From: Streptomyces olindensis
Lineage (GTDB): Bacteria > Actinomycetota > Actinomycetes > Streptomycetales > Streptomycetaceae
Assembly: GCA_000696115.1 (NCBI GenBank)
Contig: JJOH01000007.1
Span: forward strand, 184,232-248,231
Length of the DNA: 64,000 nt
Direction of reading: 5' to 3'
Under the pieces are notes generated by a model. The model had not been told where the DNA came from and searched no databases. It worked only from the letters and a program-made list of their open reading frames with translations. Every line of letters begins with the position of its first letter. Position 1 is the stretch's first letter. The translations under genes and the position numbers were made by a program. Positions 49,391 through 57,488 of this stretch are shown in pieces.

Positions 49391-50922
49391 TGCCGGAGCG
49401 GGTTGGGCAGCGGCAGGTAGCGGGCGTCGGCGCCGTCCGCGCCCGTCCAACGCAGCAGCAGGTTCGTCTTGGCGGGCAGGGTGGGCGAGGCGAGCAGGGC
49501 GGGGATCTCCGGGACGTCGTGCCGGGCCAGTTCGCGGCGGACGGCGGGCCAGGGGTCGAAGCCGGGTCGGCGTGCGGCGAGGGCGCCGGCGATCTCGGTG
49601 AGGTGGTTGACGAGCAGGCAGTACACGAGCCGCTCCCAGCCCGCCTCGCGCGACACCTCCGGAAGCAGTTTCACGCCCTCGGCGTCCCGGTACAGCGCCT
49701 GCACGGGCGTGCCGTCGGCGTCCACCGCGATCAGGGTGTTCTGCAGGTGGGCCTCCAGGACGACGCCGTGCCGGGCGAAGGCCGTGAGGGCCGGGGGCAC
49801 CACCTGCGCGAGGTACGCCGTCCACCAGGCGTCGGGGTCGGCGGCGCGGTCGAGCGGGCTGCCGTCGAAGCCCTCGACGAGTCCGGCGGCCAGCAGCGGG
49901 GTCGCGCCGGGCAGCAGACGGCCGCGGAAGCCGTCGCGGACGAGGACGGCCAGGGCCTCGAAGGCGAAGTCGGCGGTGCGGTACCCGCGGTCGCTCAGCC
50001 AGGCCGGGGGGCCGTCGAACGTCGCGAAGGCGGAGCACACCGCCGCGTCGGTGCGGCGCAGGGCGAGCAGGTCGTGACGCCACAGCCGGCGGATGTCGTT
50101 GGTGATGCGCACGTCGAGGCTGAACTTGAGGAAGAGGTCCTGCTCGGGCGCGTAGAGCGTGCGGATCGCGGCGGTCGGCCACGTGTCGAAGGCGGTCTCG
50201 CCGAGCCGGACGAGCCGGCCGTCCGCGAAGGCGGCGGCGAGTTCCCGCGCGGCCAGGTCGAGCTGCCAGGGGTGGGCGGGCAGCAGCCGGTAGCCGGGCG
50301 GGGCCGTGCCGAGGGCGTCCAGGGCCGAGGTGTCGCCCTCCTCGACGACGGTGTCCGCGCGCAGACCGAGCAGGGTCAGCGGGAAGCGGGCGTACGCCTC
50401 GGGCGCGTACGGCAGCCAGCCGGCGGCGGGGCCGCCGCCGCGGGCCTTGGGGGCCGGGTGGTGGGTGTGGCCGGTGAGGAGACACTGCTCGGAGCGCGCA
50501 TAGGGGTCGCCGGGCGGGGTGGCGCCGGTGCGGGCGGCCAGCAGCGCGGCCACGGCGTCCCGGCTGTCGAGCATCTCGGCGGGCAGTTCGTGGTTGGACA
50601 GCCCGGTGTGCCGGCGCAGTTCCTCGGCGACGAGTTTGACCAGTTCCGTGTGGCCGACGCGGTGCCAGCCGCCCGCCACCCGCACCTCGGGCTCGGCGGG
50701 CCGCCGCGTGCCGCGCACCCGCAGCAGGCGGTCCCCGCCGGGCAGCCGGTAGACACGGTGGTCGCCCTCCTGCCGCACCGGCCGGGCCACCTCCCGCAGC
50801 AGGCAGTTCAGCAGCGGCACGGCGGCGTACGCGTCGGCACGCCCGGCGAGGTCGGCGGCACTGTCGTCGCCGTGGGCCGAGTCGTCGTCGCCGGGCCGGG
50901 GCATGAGGTCCACGCGTTCCAC
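49381..50922 (-). CDS. IucA/IucC-family NIS siderophore synthetase
   Basis: The product is 513 aa from GTG at 50922; a downstream ATG at 50904 is also possible. NIS synthetases adenylate a carboxylate such as citrate and join it to an amine or alcohol. Motifs seen: LLTGHTHHPAPKARGG (phosphate-binding), LLPAHPWQLDL, KFSLDVRITNDIRRL, VLEAHLQNTLIAVD and the FhuF-like C-terminus PTLPAKTNLLLRW. It is divergent from a second synthetase. The 100-bp gap between them shows no iron-box (DmdR-type) palindrome. Confidence 0.93.
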   Translation of the reverse strand: MERVDLMPRPGDDDSAHGDDSAADLAGRADAYAAVPLLNCLLREVARPVRQEGDHRVYRLPGGDRLLRVRGTRRPAEPEVRVAGGWHRVGHTELVKLVAEELRRHTGLSNHELPAEMLDSRDAVAALLAARTGATPPGDPYARSEQCLLTGHTHHPAPKARGGGPAAGWLPYAPEAYARFPLTLLGLRADTVVEEGDTSALDALGTAPPGYRLLPAHPWQLDLAARELAAAFADGRLVRLGETAFDTWPTAAIRTLYAPEQDLFLKFSLDVRITNDIRRLWRHDLLALRRTDAAVCSAFATFDGPPAWLSDRGYRTADFAFEALAVLVRDGFRGRLLPGATPLLAAGLVEGFDGSPLDRAADPDAWWTAYLAQVVPPALTAFARHGVVLEAHLQNTLIAVDADGTPVQALYRDAEGVKLLPEVSREAGWERLVYCLLVNHLTEIAGALAARRPGFDPWPAVRRELARHDVPEIPALLASPTLPAKTNLLLRWTGADGADARYLPLPNPLRHQP

Positions 50923-51022
50923 TCGTTCCCTACGGTCCTTCCCGCGTTCCGGGCGGAGATGATCAGTATGCGGTCGTCGCCGTCCCGCTGTGACGCCCTA
51001 TTCGTACCCGAGGAGCCCGCCC

Positions 51023-52516
51023 GTGCACCGTCCCCCCACCGCAGAGGCCGAGGTCGCCGAGGAACTGGCCGTCGTACGGCCCGGCCTCCTGCCGCGGTAC
51101 GAGGCCGAACTGCCCGGCGCCCGGGCGGCCGTCCTGTCGCGCCTGTGGCGCGGTCTCGCCCATGATCCGCTGCCCTGGGTCGCCCGCGGGGAGCGGGGTC
51201 GGGACGGGCTGACCCTGCATCTGTCGGACGGTCGCCGGCTGCACGGCCCGCGGCCGGATCCGTACGCGACCGGCGCGTACGTCACCGTCGTACGGCTCGA
51301 CGAGCGGGCGTACGACGATCCGGCGCGGCTGATGACGGACCTCGCCGTACCGCACTCCGCGTCCTTCGCCACCGAACTCGGGCACAGCGTGGCGTCGTTG
51401 GCGCTGTCGAGAGCGGGCCAGGACGGCGAGCGGGAGGCGTGGCCCGAGAACGACTGGGCGTGGGAGCAGCGGATCGTCGACGGACATCCGTTCCACCCGA
51501 CCTGCCGGTCCCGGCCCGGTTTCTCGGTGGCCGAGCAGCTCGCGTACGGGCCGGAGCACCGGCCGGTGGTGGACCTCGGGCTGGTGCCGGTGCGGGCGGA
51601 GGAGTGCCTGGTGACGGGGGTGTGGCCGGGGGATCTGCGGGACGGGGAGCACGTGGTGCTGCCGGTGCACCCGTGGCAGGCGGCGCACGTGCTGAAGCGG
51701 ACGTGCGACGAGCGGCTTCCGGGGCGTCCGCTGATGTCCCTGCGCACGCTCGCCCTGCCCGGCGGGACGCACGTCAAGACGTCGCTCAGCGCCCGGCTGA
51801 CGTCCTCGGTGCGGGACATCTCGCTGCCGTCGGTCGCCGCGTCGGCGGCGCTGTCGGAGTTCGCCGGGGTTCCGGCGGCGCGCACGGACGGCCTGCTGCA
51901 CGTCACCCGCACCCTGGGCGCGGCGGCGGCCGGCTCCCCGGACTTCGCGGCCGTCCTGCGGGAGTCGCCGCGCGCGTACGCGGGCGGCGGCGAACGGATC
52001 CTGCCGGTGGCGGCGCTCGCCACCACCGAGCTGCCCCGCTCCCCCGGCTGGCTGGCCGGTTTCGCGCGCCTCGCCCTCACGGTGGGCCTGCGGCTGCTGG
52101 AGCTGGGCGTGGCCCTGGAGGCGCACGGCCAGAACCTGCTGGTGGTCCTCTCGCCGGCGGGCGATCCGCTGCGGCTGGTCTACCGCGACCTGGGCGACAT
52201 CCGCGTCAGTCCGGCCCGTCTCGCGCGCCACCGCATCCCGGTTCCCGAGCTGCCGGCCCGCATGGTCACGGACGACGAACGCACGCTCCGCCGCAAGCTG
52301 TTCGGCTCGCTCGTGGCGGGAGCGCTGGCCGGGACGGCCGGGTCGGGCGAGGCGCTCGCGACGGCGCTGAAGACGGCCGTACGGGACCTGCCGCACACTC
52401 CGGACCTCGCCGCGCTGCGCGCCGGCCCCCTGCCGACGAAGGCGCTGACGCTGATGCGGCTCTCGCCGCAGACGCCCGGTGACCAGTGGGCGGAACTGCC
52501 CAATCCCCTTCACTGA
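51023..52516 (+). CDS. IucA/IucC-family NIS siderophore synthetase (second)
   Basis: The product is 497 aa from GTG at 51023, preferred over GTG at 50990 because AGGAG lies 7 nt upstream. Motifs: IVDGHPFHPTCRSRPGF, VVLPVHPWQAAHVL, HVKTSLSARLTSSVRDIS, VALEAHGQNLLVVL, VYRDLGDIRVSP and LPTKALTLMRLS. With the divergent paralogue it could perform two successive condensations to a carboxylate siderophore. Export and precursor genes are not in the window. Confidence 0.93.
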   Translation: MHRPPTAEAEVAEELAVVRPGLLPRYEAELPGARAAVLSRLWRGLAHDPLPWVARGERGRDGLTLHLSDGRRLHGPRPDPYATGAYVTVVRLDERAYDDPARLMTDLAVPHSASFATELGHSVASLALSRAGQDGEREAWPENDWAWEQRIVDGHPFHPTCRSRPGFSVAEQLAYGPEHRPVVDLGLVPVRAEECLVTGVWPGDLRDGEHVVLPVHPWQAAHVLKRTCDERLPGRPLMSLRTLALPGGTHVKTSLSARLTSSVRDISLPSVAASAALSEFAGVPAARTDGLLHVTRTLGAAAAGSPDFAAVLRESPRAYAGGGERILPVAALATTELPRSPGWLAGFARLALTVGLRLLELGVALEAHGQNLLVVLSPAGDPLRLVYRDLGDIRVSPARLARHRIPVPELPARMVTDDERTLRRKLFGSLVAGALAGTAGSGEALATALKTAVRDLPHTPDLAALRAGPLPTKALTLMRLSPQTPGDQWAELPNPLH

Positions 52517-52517
52517 T

Positions 52518-52544
52518 CCTGATGCACCTGATGCGCCTGATGCG
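52518..52544. repeat. Three tandem 9-bp repeats
   Basis: CCTGATGCA, CCTGATGCG and CCTGATGCG (52518-52526, 52527-52535, 52536-52544) sit between the synthetase stop and the terminator hairpin. No function is evident. Confidence 0.8.
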
Positions 52545-52549
52545 TCTTC

Positions 52550-52575
52550 GGAAGGCCCGCCCGTGCGGGCCTTCC
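52550..52575. terminator. Bidirectional terminator
   Basis: GGAAGGCCCGC (52550-52560) and GCGGGCCTTCC (52565-52575) form a perfect 11-bp stem with a CCGT tetraloop. It lies between the convergent siderophore synthetase and HxlR-type genes (stop at 52577), so it can serve both. Confidence 0.85.
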
Positions 52576-52576
52576 C

Positions 52577-53209
52577 TCATGTCTCGCGCAGGGTCTTGGC
52601 GAGGGGGCCCTCGCCGGTCACCTCGACCCGGCCCGCGCGTACGGCCCGGGTCAGGCTCAGCTCCCCCCGGCTGAGCGCCGTGCACGTGGCGGTGTCCAGG
52701 ACGAGCAGGGCGTCGGGCTCGCGGGGGGCGGGTCCGTCGCCGTAGACGGGCCCCTCCTCGGCACCCGCGTGCAGATGGAACCGCCCTTCCTCCAGGCGGA
52801 CTTCGACGAGTCCCTCGCCCACGCCCTCCAGCCCGCGCAGCAGGGGGAGCGCGAACCAGTGCGCCCGCACGGCGTCCGTCGGGCGGCGCTCCCCGAGTTC
52901 GCCCTGCCCCCACTCCCCCAGGGCCTGCAACACGGGCAGCAACTCACGGCCGCGGCCGGTGAGTTCGTAGACGTAGGCCGCGCCGGGCGGCGGGAGCCTG
53001 CGCCGGGTCGCGAGGCCGTCGCGCTCCATGTCCCTCAGCCGCGAGGCGAGTACGTCCGTGCTGACGCCGGGCAGGTCCGCGTGCAGGTCGGTGTAGCGGC
53101 GGGGACCGGCGAGCAGTTCCCGGACGATCAGCAGGGTCCAGCGGTCACCGACGACGTCGAGCGCGCGGGCGGCGGAGCAGTACTGGTCGTAGCTTCGGCG
53201 AGGTGGCAT
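52577..53209 (-). CDS. HxlR-family regulator fused to an SCP2-like domain
   Basis: The product is 210 aa from ATG at 53209. Residues 1-100 are an HxlR winged HTH (YDQYCSAARALDVVGDRWTL, VSTDVLASRLRDMERDGLAT, YVYELTGRGRELLPVL). Residues about 115-210 form an SCP2 sterol-carrier-like domain (VGEGLVEVRLEEGRFHLHAG, VLDTATCTALSRGEL, GRVEVTGEG) that probably binds a hydrophobic ligand. No ribosome site precedes the ATG. It is divergent from the aminotransferase gene, with two inverted repeats between them. Confidence 0.9.
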   Translation of the reverse strand: MPPRRSYDQYCSAARALDVVGDRWTLLIVRELLAGPRRYTDLHADLPGVSTDVLASRLRDMERDGLATRRRLPPPGAAYVYELTGRGRELLPVLQALGEWGQGELGERRPTDAVRAHWFALPLLRGLEGVGEGLVEVRLEEGRFHLHAGAEEGPVYGDGPAPREPDALLVLDTATCTALSRGELSLTRAVRAGRVEVTGEGPLAKTLRET

Positions 53210-53231
53210 GCGACGCAGTCTAGACAAGTTG

Positions 53232-53266
53232 TTGGACTTTCCAAGCTGCTACTTGGTAAAACCAAG
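53232..53266. promoter_or_regulatory. Two inverted repeats in the HxlR/aminotransferase gap
   Basis: TTGGA-CTT-TCCAA (53232-53244) and CTTGGT-AAA-ACCAAG (53252-53266) are both perfect, with arms related by a TTGG(A/T) core and centres 21 bp (two helical turns) apart. They lie in the 88-bp divergent gap and are probably the HxlR operators. Confidence 0.6.
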
Positions 53267-53297
53267 CAACACCAGTTTCCGGAGGGGAAGCGCGCGC

Positions 53298-54506
53298 ATG
53301 GAGTTCCGGCAGTCGAGCAAACTCAGCGAGGTCTGTTACGAGATCCGCGGCCCGGTCATAGAGCACGCCAACGCGCTGGAGGAGGCGGGCCACAGCGTGC
53401 TGCGCCTGAACACCGGCAACCCCGCGCTCTTCGGGTTCGAGGCGCCGGAGGAGATCCTCCAGGACATGATCCGGATGCTGCCGCAGGCCCACGGATACAC
53501 CGACTCGCGCGGCATCCTCTCCGCCCGCCGCGCCGTCGCCCAGCGCTACCAGACGCTCGGGCTGGAGGTCGGCGTCGACGACGTCTTCCTCGGCAACGGC
53601 GTGTCGGAGCTGGTCTCCATGGCCGTACAGGCGCTGGTCGAGGACGGCGACGAGATCCTGATCCCCGCCCCGGACTTCCCCCTCTGGACGGCGGTGACCA
53701 CCCTCGCGGGCGGCAAGGCGGTCCACTACCTGTGCGACGAGCAGGCCGACTGGTACCCGGACCTGGACGACATGGCGTCCAAGATCACGGACCGCACCAA
53801 GGCGGTCGTGATCATCAACCCGAACAACCCCACCGGCGCCGTCTACCCGAAGGAGATCGTCGAGGGCATCCTCGACCTCGCCCGCCGCCACGGCCTGATG
53901 GTGTTCGCCGACGAGATCTACGACCAGATCCTCTACGACGACGCCGTGCACCACTCGGCCGCCGCGCTCGCCCCCGACCTGGTGGTCCTCACGTTCTGCG
54001 GCCTTTCCAAGACCTACCGCGTGGCCGGCTTCCGCTCCGGCTGGCTGGTGGTCACGGGCCCCAGGCAGCACGCGAAGGACTACCTGGAGGGCCTCACCAT
54101 GCTGGCGTCCATGCGGCTGTGCGCCAACGCGCCCGCCCAGTACGCCATCCAGGCCGCGCTCGGCGGCCGACAGTCCATCGGCGAGCTGACCAGGCCCGGC
54201 GGGCGGCTGCTGGAGCAGCGGGACGTGGCCTGGCAAAAGCTCACCGAGATCCCCGGCGTGACCTGCGTCAAGCCCAAGGGAGCGCTGTACGCCTTCCCGC
54301 GCCTGGACCCCAAGGTGCACAAGATCCACGACGACGAGAAGTTCGTCCTGGACCTGCTGCTACGGGAGAAGATCCAGGTGGTCCAGGGCACGGGCTTCAA
54401 CTGGCCGACCCCGGACCACTTCCGCATCCTGACCCTGCCGCACGCGGACGACCTGGAGGCGGCAATCGGGCGGATCGGGCGGTTCCTCGGCGGGTACCGG
54501 CAGTAG
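53298..54506 (+). CDS. Alanine-type aminotransferase (AlaA-like, PLP-dependent)
   Basis: The product is 402 aa from ATG at 53298, with GGGGAAG 7 nt upstream. Class I aminotransferase motifs: IEHANALEEAGHSVLRLNTG, NGVSELVSMAVQAL, IINPNNPTGAVYP (cofactor Asn), FADEIYDQILYDD, CGLSKTYRVAGFRSGW (Lys about 238 forms the PLP aldimine) and the substrate-binding Arg in HFRILTLPH. The pattern fits glutamate-pyruvate transaminases of the AlaA group. It is divergent from an HxlR-type regulator. Confidence 0.94.
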   Translation: MEFRQSSKLSEVCYEIRGPVIEHANALEEAGHSVLRLNTGNPALFGFEAPEEILQDMIRMLPQAHGYTDSRGILSARRAVAQRYQTLGLEVGVDDVFLGNGVSELVSMAVQALVEDGDEILIPAPDFPLWTAVTTLAGGKAVHYLCDEQADWYPDLDDMASKITDRTKAVVIINPNNPTGAVYPKEIVEGILDLARRHGLMVFADEIYDQILYDDAVHHSAAALAPDLVVLTFCGLSKTYRVAGFRSGWLVVTGPRQHAKDYLEGLTMLASMRLCANAPAQYAIQAALGGRQSIGELTRPGGRLLEQRDVAWQKLTEIPGVTCVKPKGALYAFPRLDPKVHKIHDDEKFVLDLLLREKIQVVQGTGFNWPTPDHFRILTLPHADDLEAAIGRIGRFLGGYRQ

Positions 54507-54614
54507 GCCTCCGTTGTCAGTGGCGGGTCGTAGCCTTCCAGCAGGTGGGGCGAGTGCCCCAGGGCCTGTCCCCGGGCCTGCCCCGGGCTGCCCCGGGCCG
54601 GAGAGGAGCGCGCC

Positions 54615-55244
54615 GTGACCCGACCGCCGAGCGCCGCGCAGCGGCGTGTCATCGACGCCGCCGACCCGGTCACCGGCCGGCTGTGGGGTACGGAGGCGCA
54701 GCTCGCGGCGCTGGTGAAGCGCGGGCTCGCCTTCCGGCACCCCCGGCCGCCGCACGACCACTTCCTGACCCCGGAGGGGCATCGCGTCCGGCAGGGCATC
54801 ACCCGGGCGCCCGAGCCCGCCGGGGAGGCTCCCGCCGCCACCGGTGTGTTCGCGGCACGGGCCGGTGGTGAAGCCGACCCTCCGCGGTCCGGGCCCGCCC
54901 GGCGCCGTGAGGTGCACAGCGCCTGGCAGGGGCTGCTGGAGCTGCGCCGGATGACCAACCGGGACGGGGCGGTGGACCGGCCGTGCGGCTGGGAGCGCAC
55001 GCATCTCGTGCAGGCCGCCGCGCTCGCCCTGGAGGCGGCCGGACACCAGCCGGCCGGCCCGGACGACGGGGGCTACCGGGTGCGGGAGACCCCGCAGCCG
55101 GAGGCCGTCGCCGTCCACGAGCCGGACGGCGAGGCGCTGCGCGCCTGCGCGGCCACCCTGGAGGGGGCAGGCTGGCAGGTGAGCGAGCACCGCGAGCCGC
55201 GCACCGGGAGCCGGTATCTCCTGGCTTCCCCGCGCCGGGCGTGA
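54615..55244 (+). CDS. Uncharacterised protein with possible winged-helix N-terminus
   Basis: The product is 209 aa from GTG at 54615, with GGAGAGGAG upstream. Residues about 8-60 (QRRVIDAADPVTGRLWGTEA, LVKRGLAFRHPRPPHDHFLT, PEGHRVRQG) look like a small winged helix. A linker and a second domain with AWQGLLELRRMTNRDGAVDR follow. I do not recognise the family. The upstream gap holds a TGGGGC-GAGT-GCCCCA hairpin (54546-54561) that may terminate the aminotransferase transcript. Confidence 0.75.
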   Translation: MTRPPSAAQRRVIDAADPVTGRLWGTEAQLAALVKRGLAFRHPRPPHDHFLTPEGHRVRQGITRAPEPAGEAPAATGVFAARAGGEADPPRSGPARRREVHSAWQGLLELRRMTNRDGAVDRPCGWERTHLVQAAALALEAAGHQPAGPDDGGYRVRETPQPEAVAVHEPDGEALRACAATLEGAGWQVSEHREPRTGSRYLLASPRRA

Positions 55245-55309
55245 TGAGCATGCCAAGATCGGGGGATCGTTGCGCATGACACGAGAATCCGGTGCGAGAA
55301 GGGAAAGCC

Positions 55310-55732
55310 GTGACCGAGCCGTTTTCCGTCCCTGTGACCGTCCGTGGCTACGAGACGGATGTGCAGGGGCACCTCAACCAGGCGGTCTATCTGAACTACG
55401 CGGAGCACGCCCGCTGGTCCCTGCTCCAGGCGGCCGGGATCAGTCAGTCCGCCCTCATCGGCAGCGGCGTCGGCCCGGTCGCGCTGGAGACCACCATCCG
55501 CTACCTGCGGGAGCTGCTCGCGGGCGACGAGGTCCGGGTGACGTGCGCCTTCGCGTGGGGCGACGGCAAGACGTTCCGGATCGAGCAGTCCGTCGTGAAG
55601 GCCGACGGCACGGTGGCCGCGGAGATCACGGCGGTCGGCGGGATCCTCGACCTCGAAAAGCGCAGGCTGGTCACCGACCCCGCCGAGGTCTTCCGGAAAC
55701 TGGCGGCCGATCCGGGCGTGTTCGGGCTCTAG
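55310..55732 (+). CDS. Acyl-CoA thioesterase, 4HBT/YbgC hotdog type
   Basis: The product is 140 aa from GTG at 55310, preferred over GTG at 55292 because AAGGGA lies 5 nt upstream. The hotdog active site is GYETDVQGHLNQAVYLNY (about residues 11-28), with the catalytic Asp, followed by ALETTIRYLRELLAGDEVRV. It hydrolyses an acyl-CoA or acyl-ACP. Physiological substrate unknown. Confidence 0.88.
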   Translation: MTEPFSVPVTVRGYETDVQGHLNQAVYLNYAEHARWSLLQAAGISQSALIGSGVGPVALETTIRYLRELLAGDEVRVTCAFAWGDGKTFRIEQSVVKADGTVAAEITAVGGILDLEKRRLVTDPAEVFRKLAADPGVFGL

Positions 55733-55757
55733 ACGGCGTTCCCGGCCCGTTCGGGCG

Positions 55758-57389
55758 CTAGGCGGCGTCGCGCCAGATCGTCATGTCCATCGTGACGGAG
55801 GCGAGTTCCGGCAGCCCGGTCGACTTCGTCTGGACCGTGAGCAGTGCGATGTCCCCGGACGCGTGCTTGACGCAGATCTGGCCTCCCACCGGCACCGAGG
55901 CCAGCGTCCAGCGACGCTGATCGGCGGGGGCCAGCATGAGCCGGCACTCGTCGAGGGAGACGCCCTCGTGGGTGAACATCTGGATGAACACACTGGTGTC
56001 GCTCTCCAGCGCACACCCGGCGTCCTCGCAGTCGAAGCGGATGTCCCCCTCGCGGTCGTCGCGCTGGTACGGCTTCTGGAAGCTCAGCGAGTTCTTCGCG
56101 TCCAGCCTCTGGAGCACCAGCCCGATGGGGCGCGGCGTCCCGGAAGCGGCCGGGGAGGGTTCCGAGGCCTGCGGTGTCCGGCCGTCGGCGTCCGCGTCGG
56201 GCTCGGAGGCCGACGGCTGCGACGGCGACGGCGACGGGTCGGACGACCGTCCGGACCTGTCCGGCCCGGGTGTCGACGGCGCGCCCGCCACCCACTCGCG
56301 GAACCTGTTCCCCGCGTCGGCGACCGTCCACGCCAGGCCGGTCAGTACGAGCGCCCCGGTCGCCACCGCCGCGGTCGTGATCAGCGCGGTGCGCCGTCTT
56401 CGCGCCCGCCGCTCCTGCGGCCCGGGCGGCAGCGGCTGGGGCTGGGTGACGACCAGCGGCCGCGGCAGGACCCGGGTGGGAGTGGCGGCGGGGGGCGGGA
56501 CCGTCGGCTCCGGGCCCGTGACGTCCCGCCAGACGGCCGGGCCCGCGCCCGCGTCGGCGTCCGTGCCCAGCCGCCGCCGGCACCACGCGACGATCTCCGC
56601 CAGACCGGCCCGGTCCTCCGGATCGGCGGCCAGGCAGCGCGCGAGGAGCGGCCGGAGCGGCTCGGGCAGCAGGGACAGGTCGGGTTCGTCGTGCACGATC
56701 CGGTACAGCACGCCGACCGCGGAACCGTCCCCGTACAGCGGCCGGCCCAGCGCCGCGAACGCCGCGGTCTGGCCGAGCGCGAAGACGTCGGTCGCGGCCG
56801 TGACCTCTCCCGCGGCGGCCTGCTCGGGCGCCATGAAGTGGGGCGTGCCGACCGCGGCGCCGGTGGCGGTGTGCGAGGTGAAGTCGGCGGCCAGGGAGAT
56901 GCCGAAGTCGATCACACGCGGCCCGTCGGCGGCCAGCAGCACGTTGGACGGCTTGAGGTCCCGGTGCACGATGCCCGCGGCGTGGATGGCCTGCAGTGCC
57001 TCGGCCACTCCGGCCACCAGCCACAGCACCGCGGGGACGGGCAGGGGTCCGCGTCGGGCTACGGCCTCCGTCAGGGAGGGGCCGGGCACGTACAGCGTGG
57101 CCGACCAGGGGGGCGTGCCGTCGGCGTCGGCGTCGATCAGCTCGGCGGTGTAGGCGCCGCGGACGCGCCGGGCCGCCTCCACCTCCCGGCGGAACCGCCG
57201 CCGGAAGGCCGGGTCGTCGGCCAGCTCCGGTCGGACCACCTTGACAGCCACCGGCCGGCCGCCCTGCGTGTGGGACAGGTAGACCCGGCCCATGCCGCCG
57301 GCGCCGAGCCGGGCGGCGAGGCGGTATCCGGCCACCACGGGCGGGTCGTCCGCCCGCAACGGCTGGAACACCTCGGTGGCATGGTTCAT
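55758..57389 (-). CDS. Membrane-anchored Ser/Thr protein kinase
   Basis: The product is 543 aa. The kinase domain covers residues about 21-275: LGAGGMGRVYLS (P-loop), VAVKVV (Lys), IVHRDLKPSNVLL (catalytic loop), VIDFGIS and MAPEQ. A proline-rich juxtamembrane stretch, one TM helix (about 335-357, ALITTAAVATGALVLTGLAW), a Pro/Ser/Asp-rich linker and an extracellular domain of about 120 residues (PIGLVLQRLDAKNSLSFQKP) follow. There are no PASTA repeats, so it is not PknB. The ligand is unknown. Confidence 0.94.
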   Translation of the reverse strand: MNHATEVFQPLRADDPPVVAGYRLAARLGAGGMGRVYLSHTQGGRPVAVKVVRPELADDPAFRRRFRREVEAARRVRGAYTAELIDADADGTPPWSATLYVPGPSLTEAVARRGPLPVPAVLWLVAGVAEALQAIHAAGIVHRDLKPSNVLLAADGPRVIDFGISLAADFTSHTATGAAVGTPHFMAPEQAAAGEVTAATDVFALGQTAAFAALGRPLYGDGSAVGVLYRIVHDEPDLSLLPEPLRPLLARCLAADPEDRAGLAEIVAWCRRRLGTDADAGAGPAVWRDVTGPEPTVPPPAATPTRVLPRPLVVTQPQPLPPGPQERRARRRRTALITTAAVATGALVLTGLAWTVADAGNRFREWVAGAPSTPGPDRSGRSSDPSPSPSQPSASEPDADADGRTPQASEPSPAASGTPRPIGLVLQRLDAKNSLSFQKPYQRDDREGDIRFDCEDAGCALESDTSVFIQMFTHEGVSLDECRLMLAPADQRRWTLASVPVGGQICVKHASGDIALLTVQTKSTGLPELASVTMDMTIWRDAA

Positions 57390-57424
57390 CGGCCCGTCTC
57401 CCCCTCGTCCCCTGTCCCCTGACC

Positions 57425-57449
57425 CCCGGTCGACGATCGGCCGACCGGG
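57425..57449 (-). terminator. Hairpin between permease and kinase genes
   Basis: CCCGGTCG (57425-57432) pairs with CGACCGGG (57442-57449) across a 9-nt loop. It lies downstream of the permease stop (57489) on the minus strand and before the kinase start (57389), so it likely ends the permease transcript. Confidence 0.5.
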
Positions 57450-57488
57450 TCAGAAGCCTAAAGGGTCCTCAGGCGGATCCCGACGTGC

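Noticed and set aside
50923..51022. Iron-box (DmdR-type) operator between the two siderophore synthetases
   Set aside because: I looked for the 19-bp TTAGG...CCTAA type palindrome in the divergent gap and did not find it; iron control may be elsewhere or the cluster may be mis-regulated.
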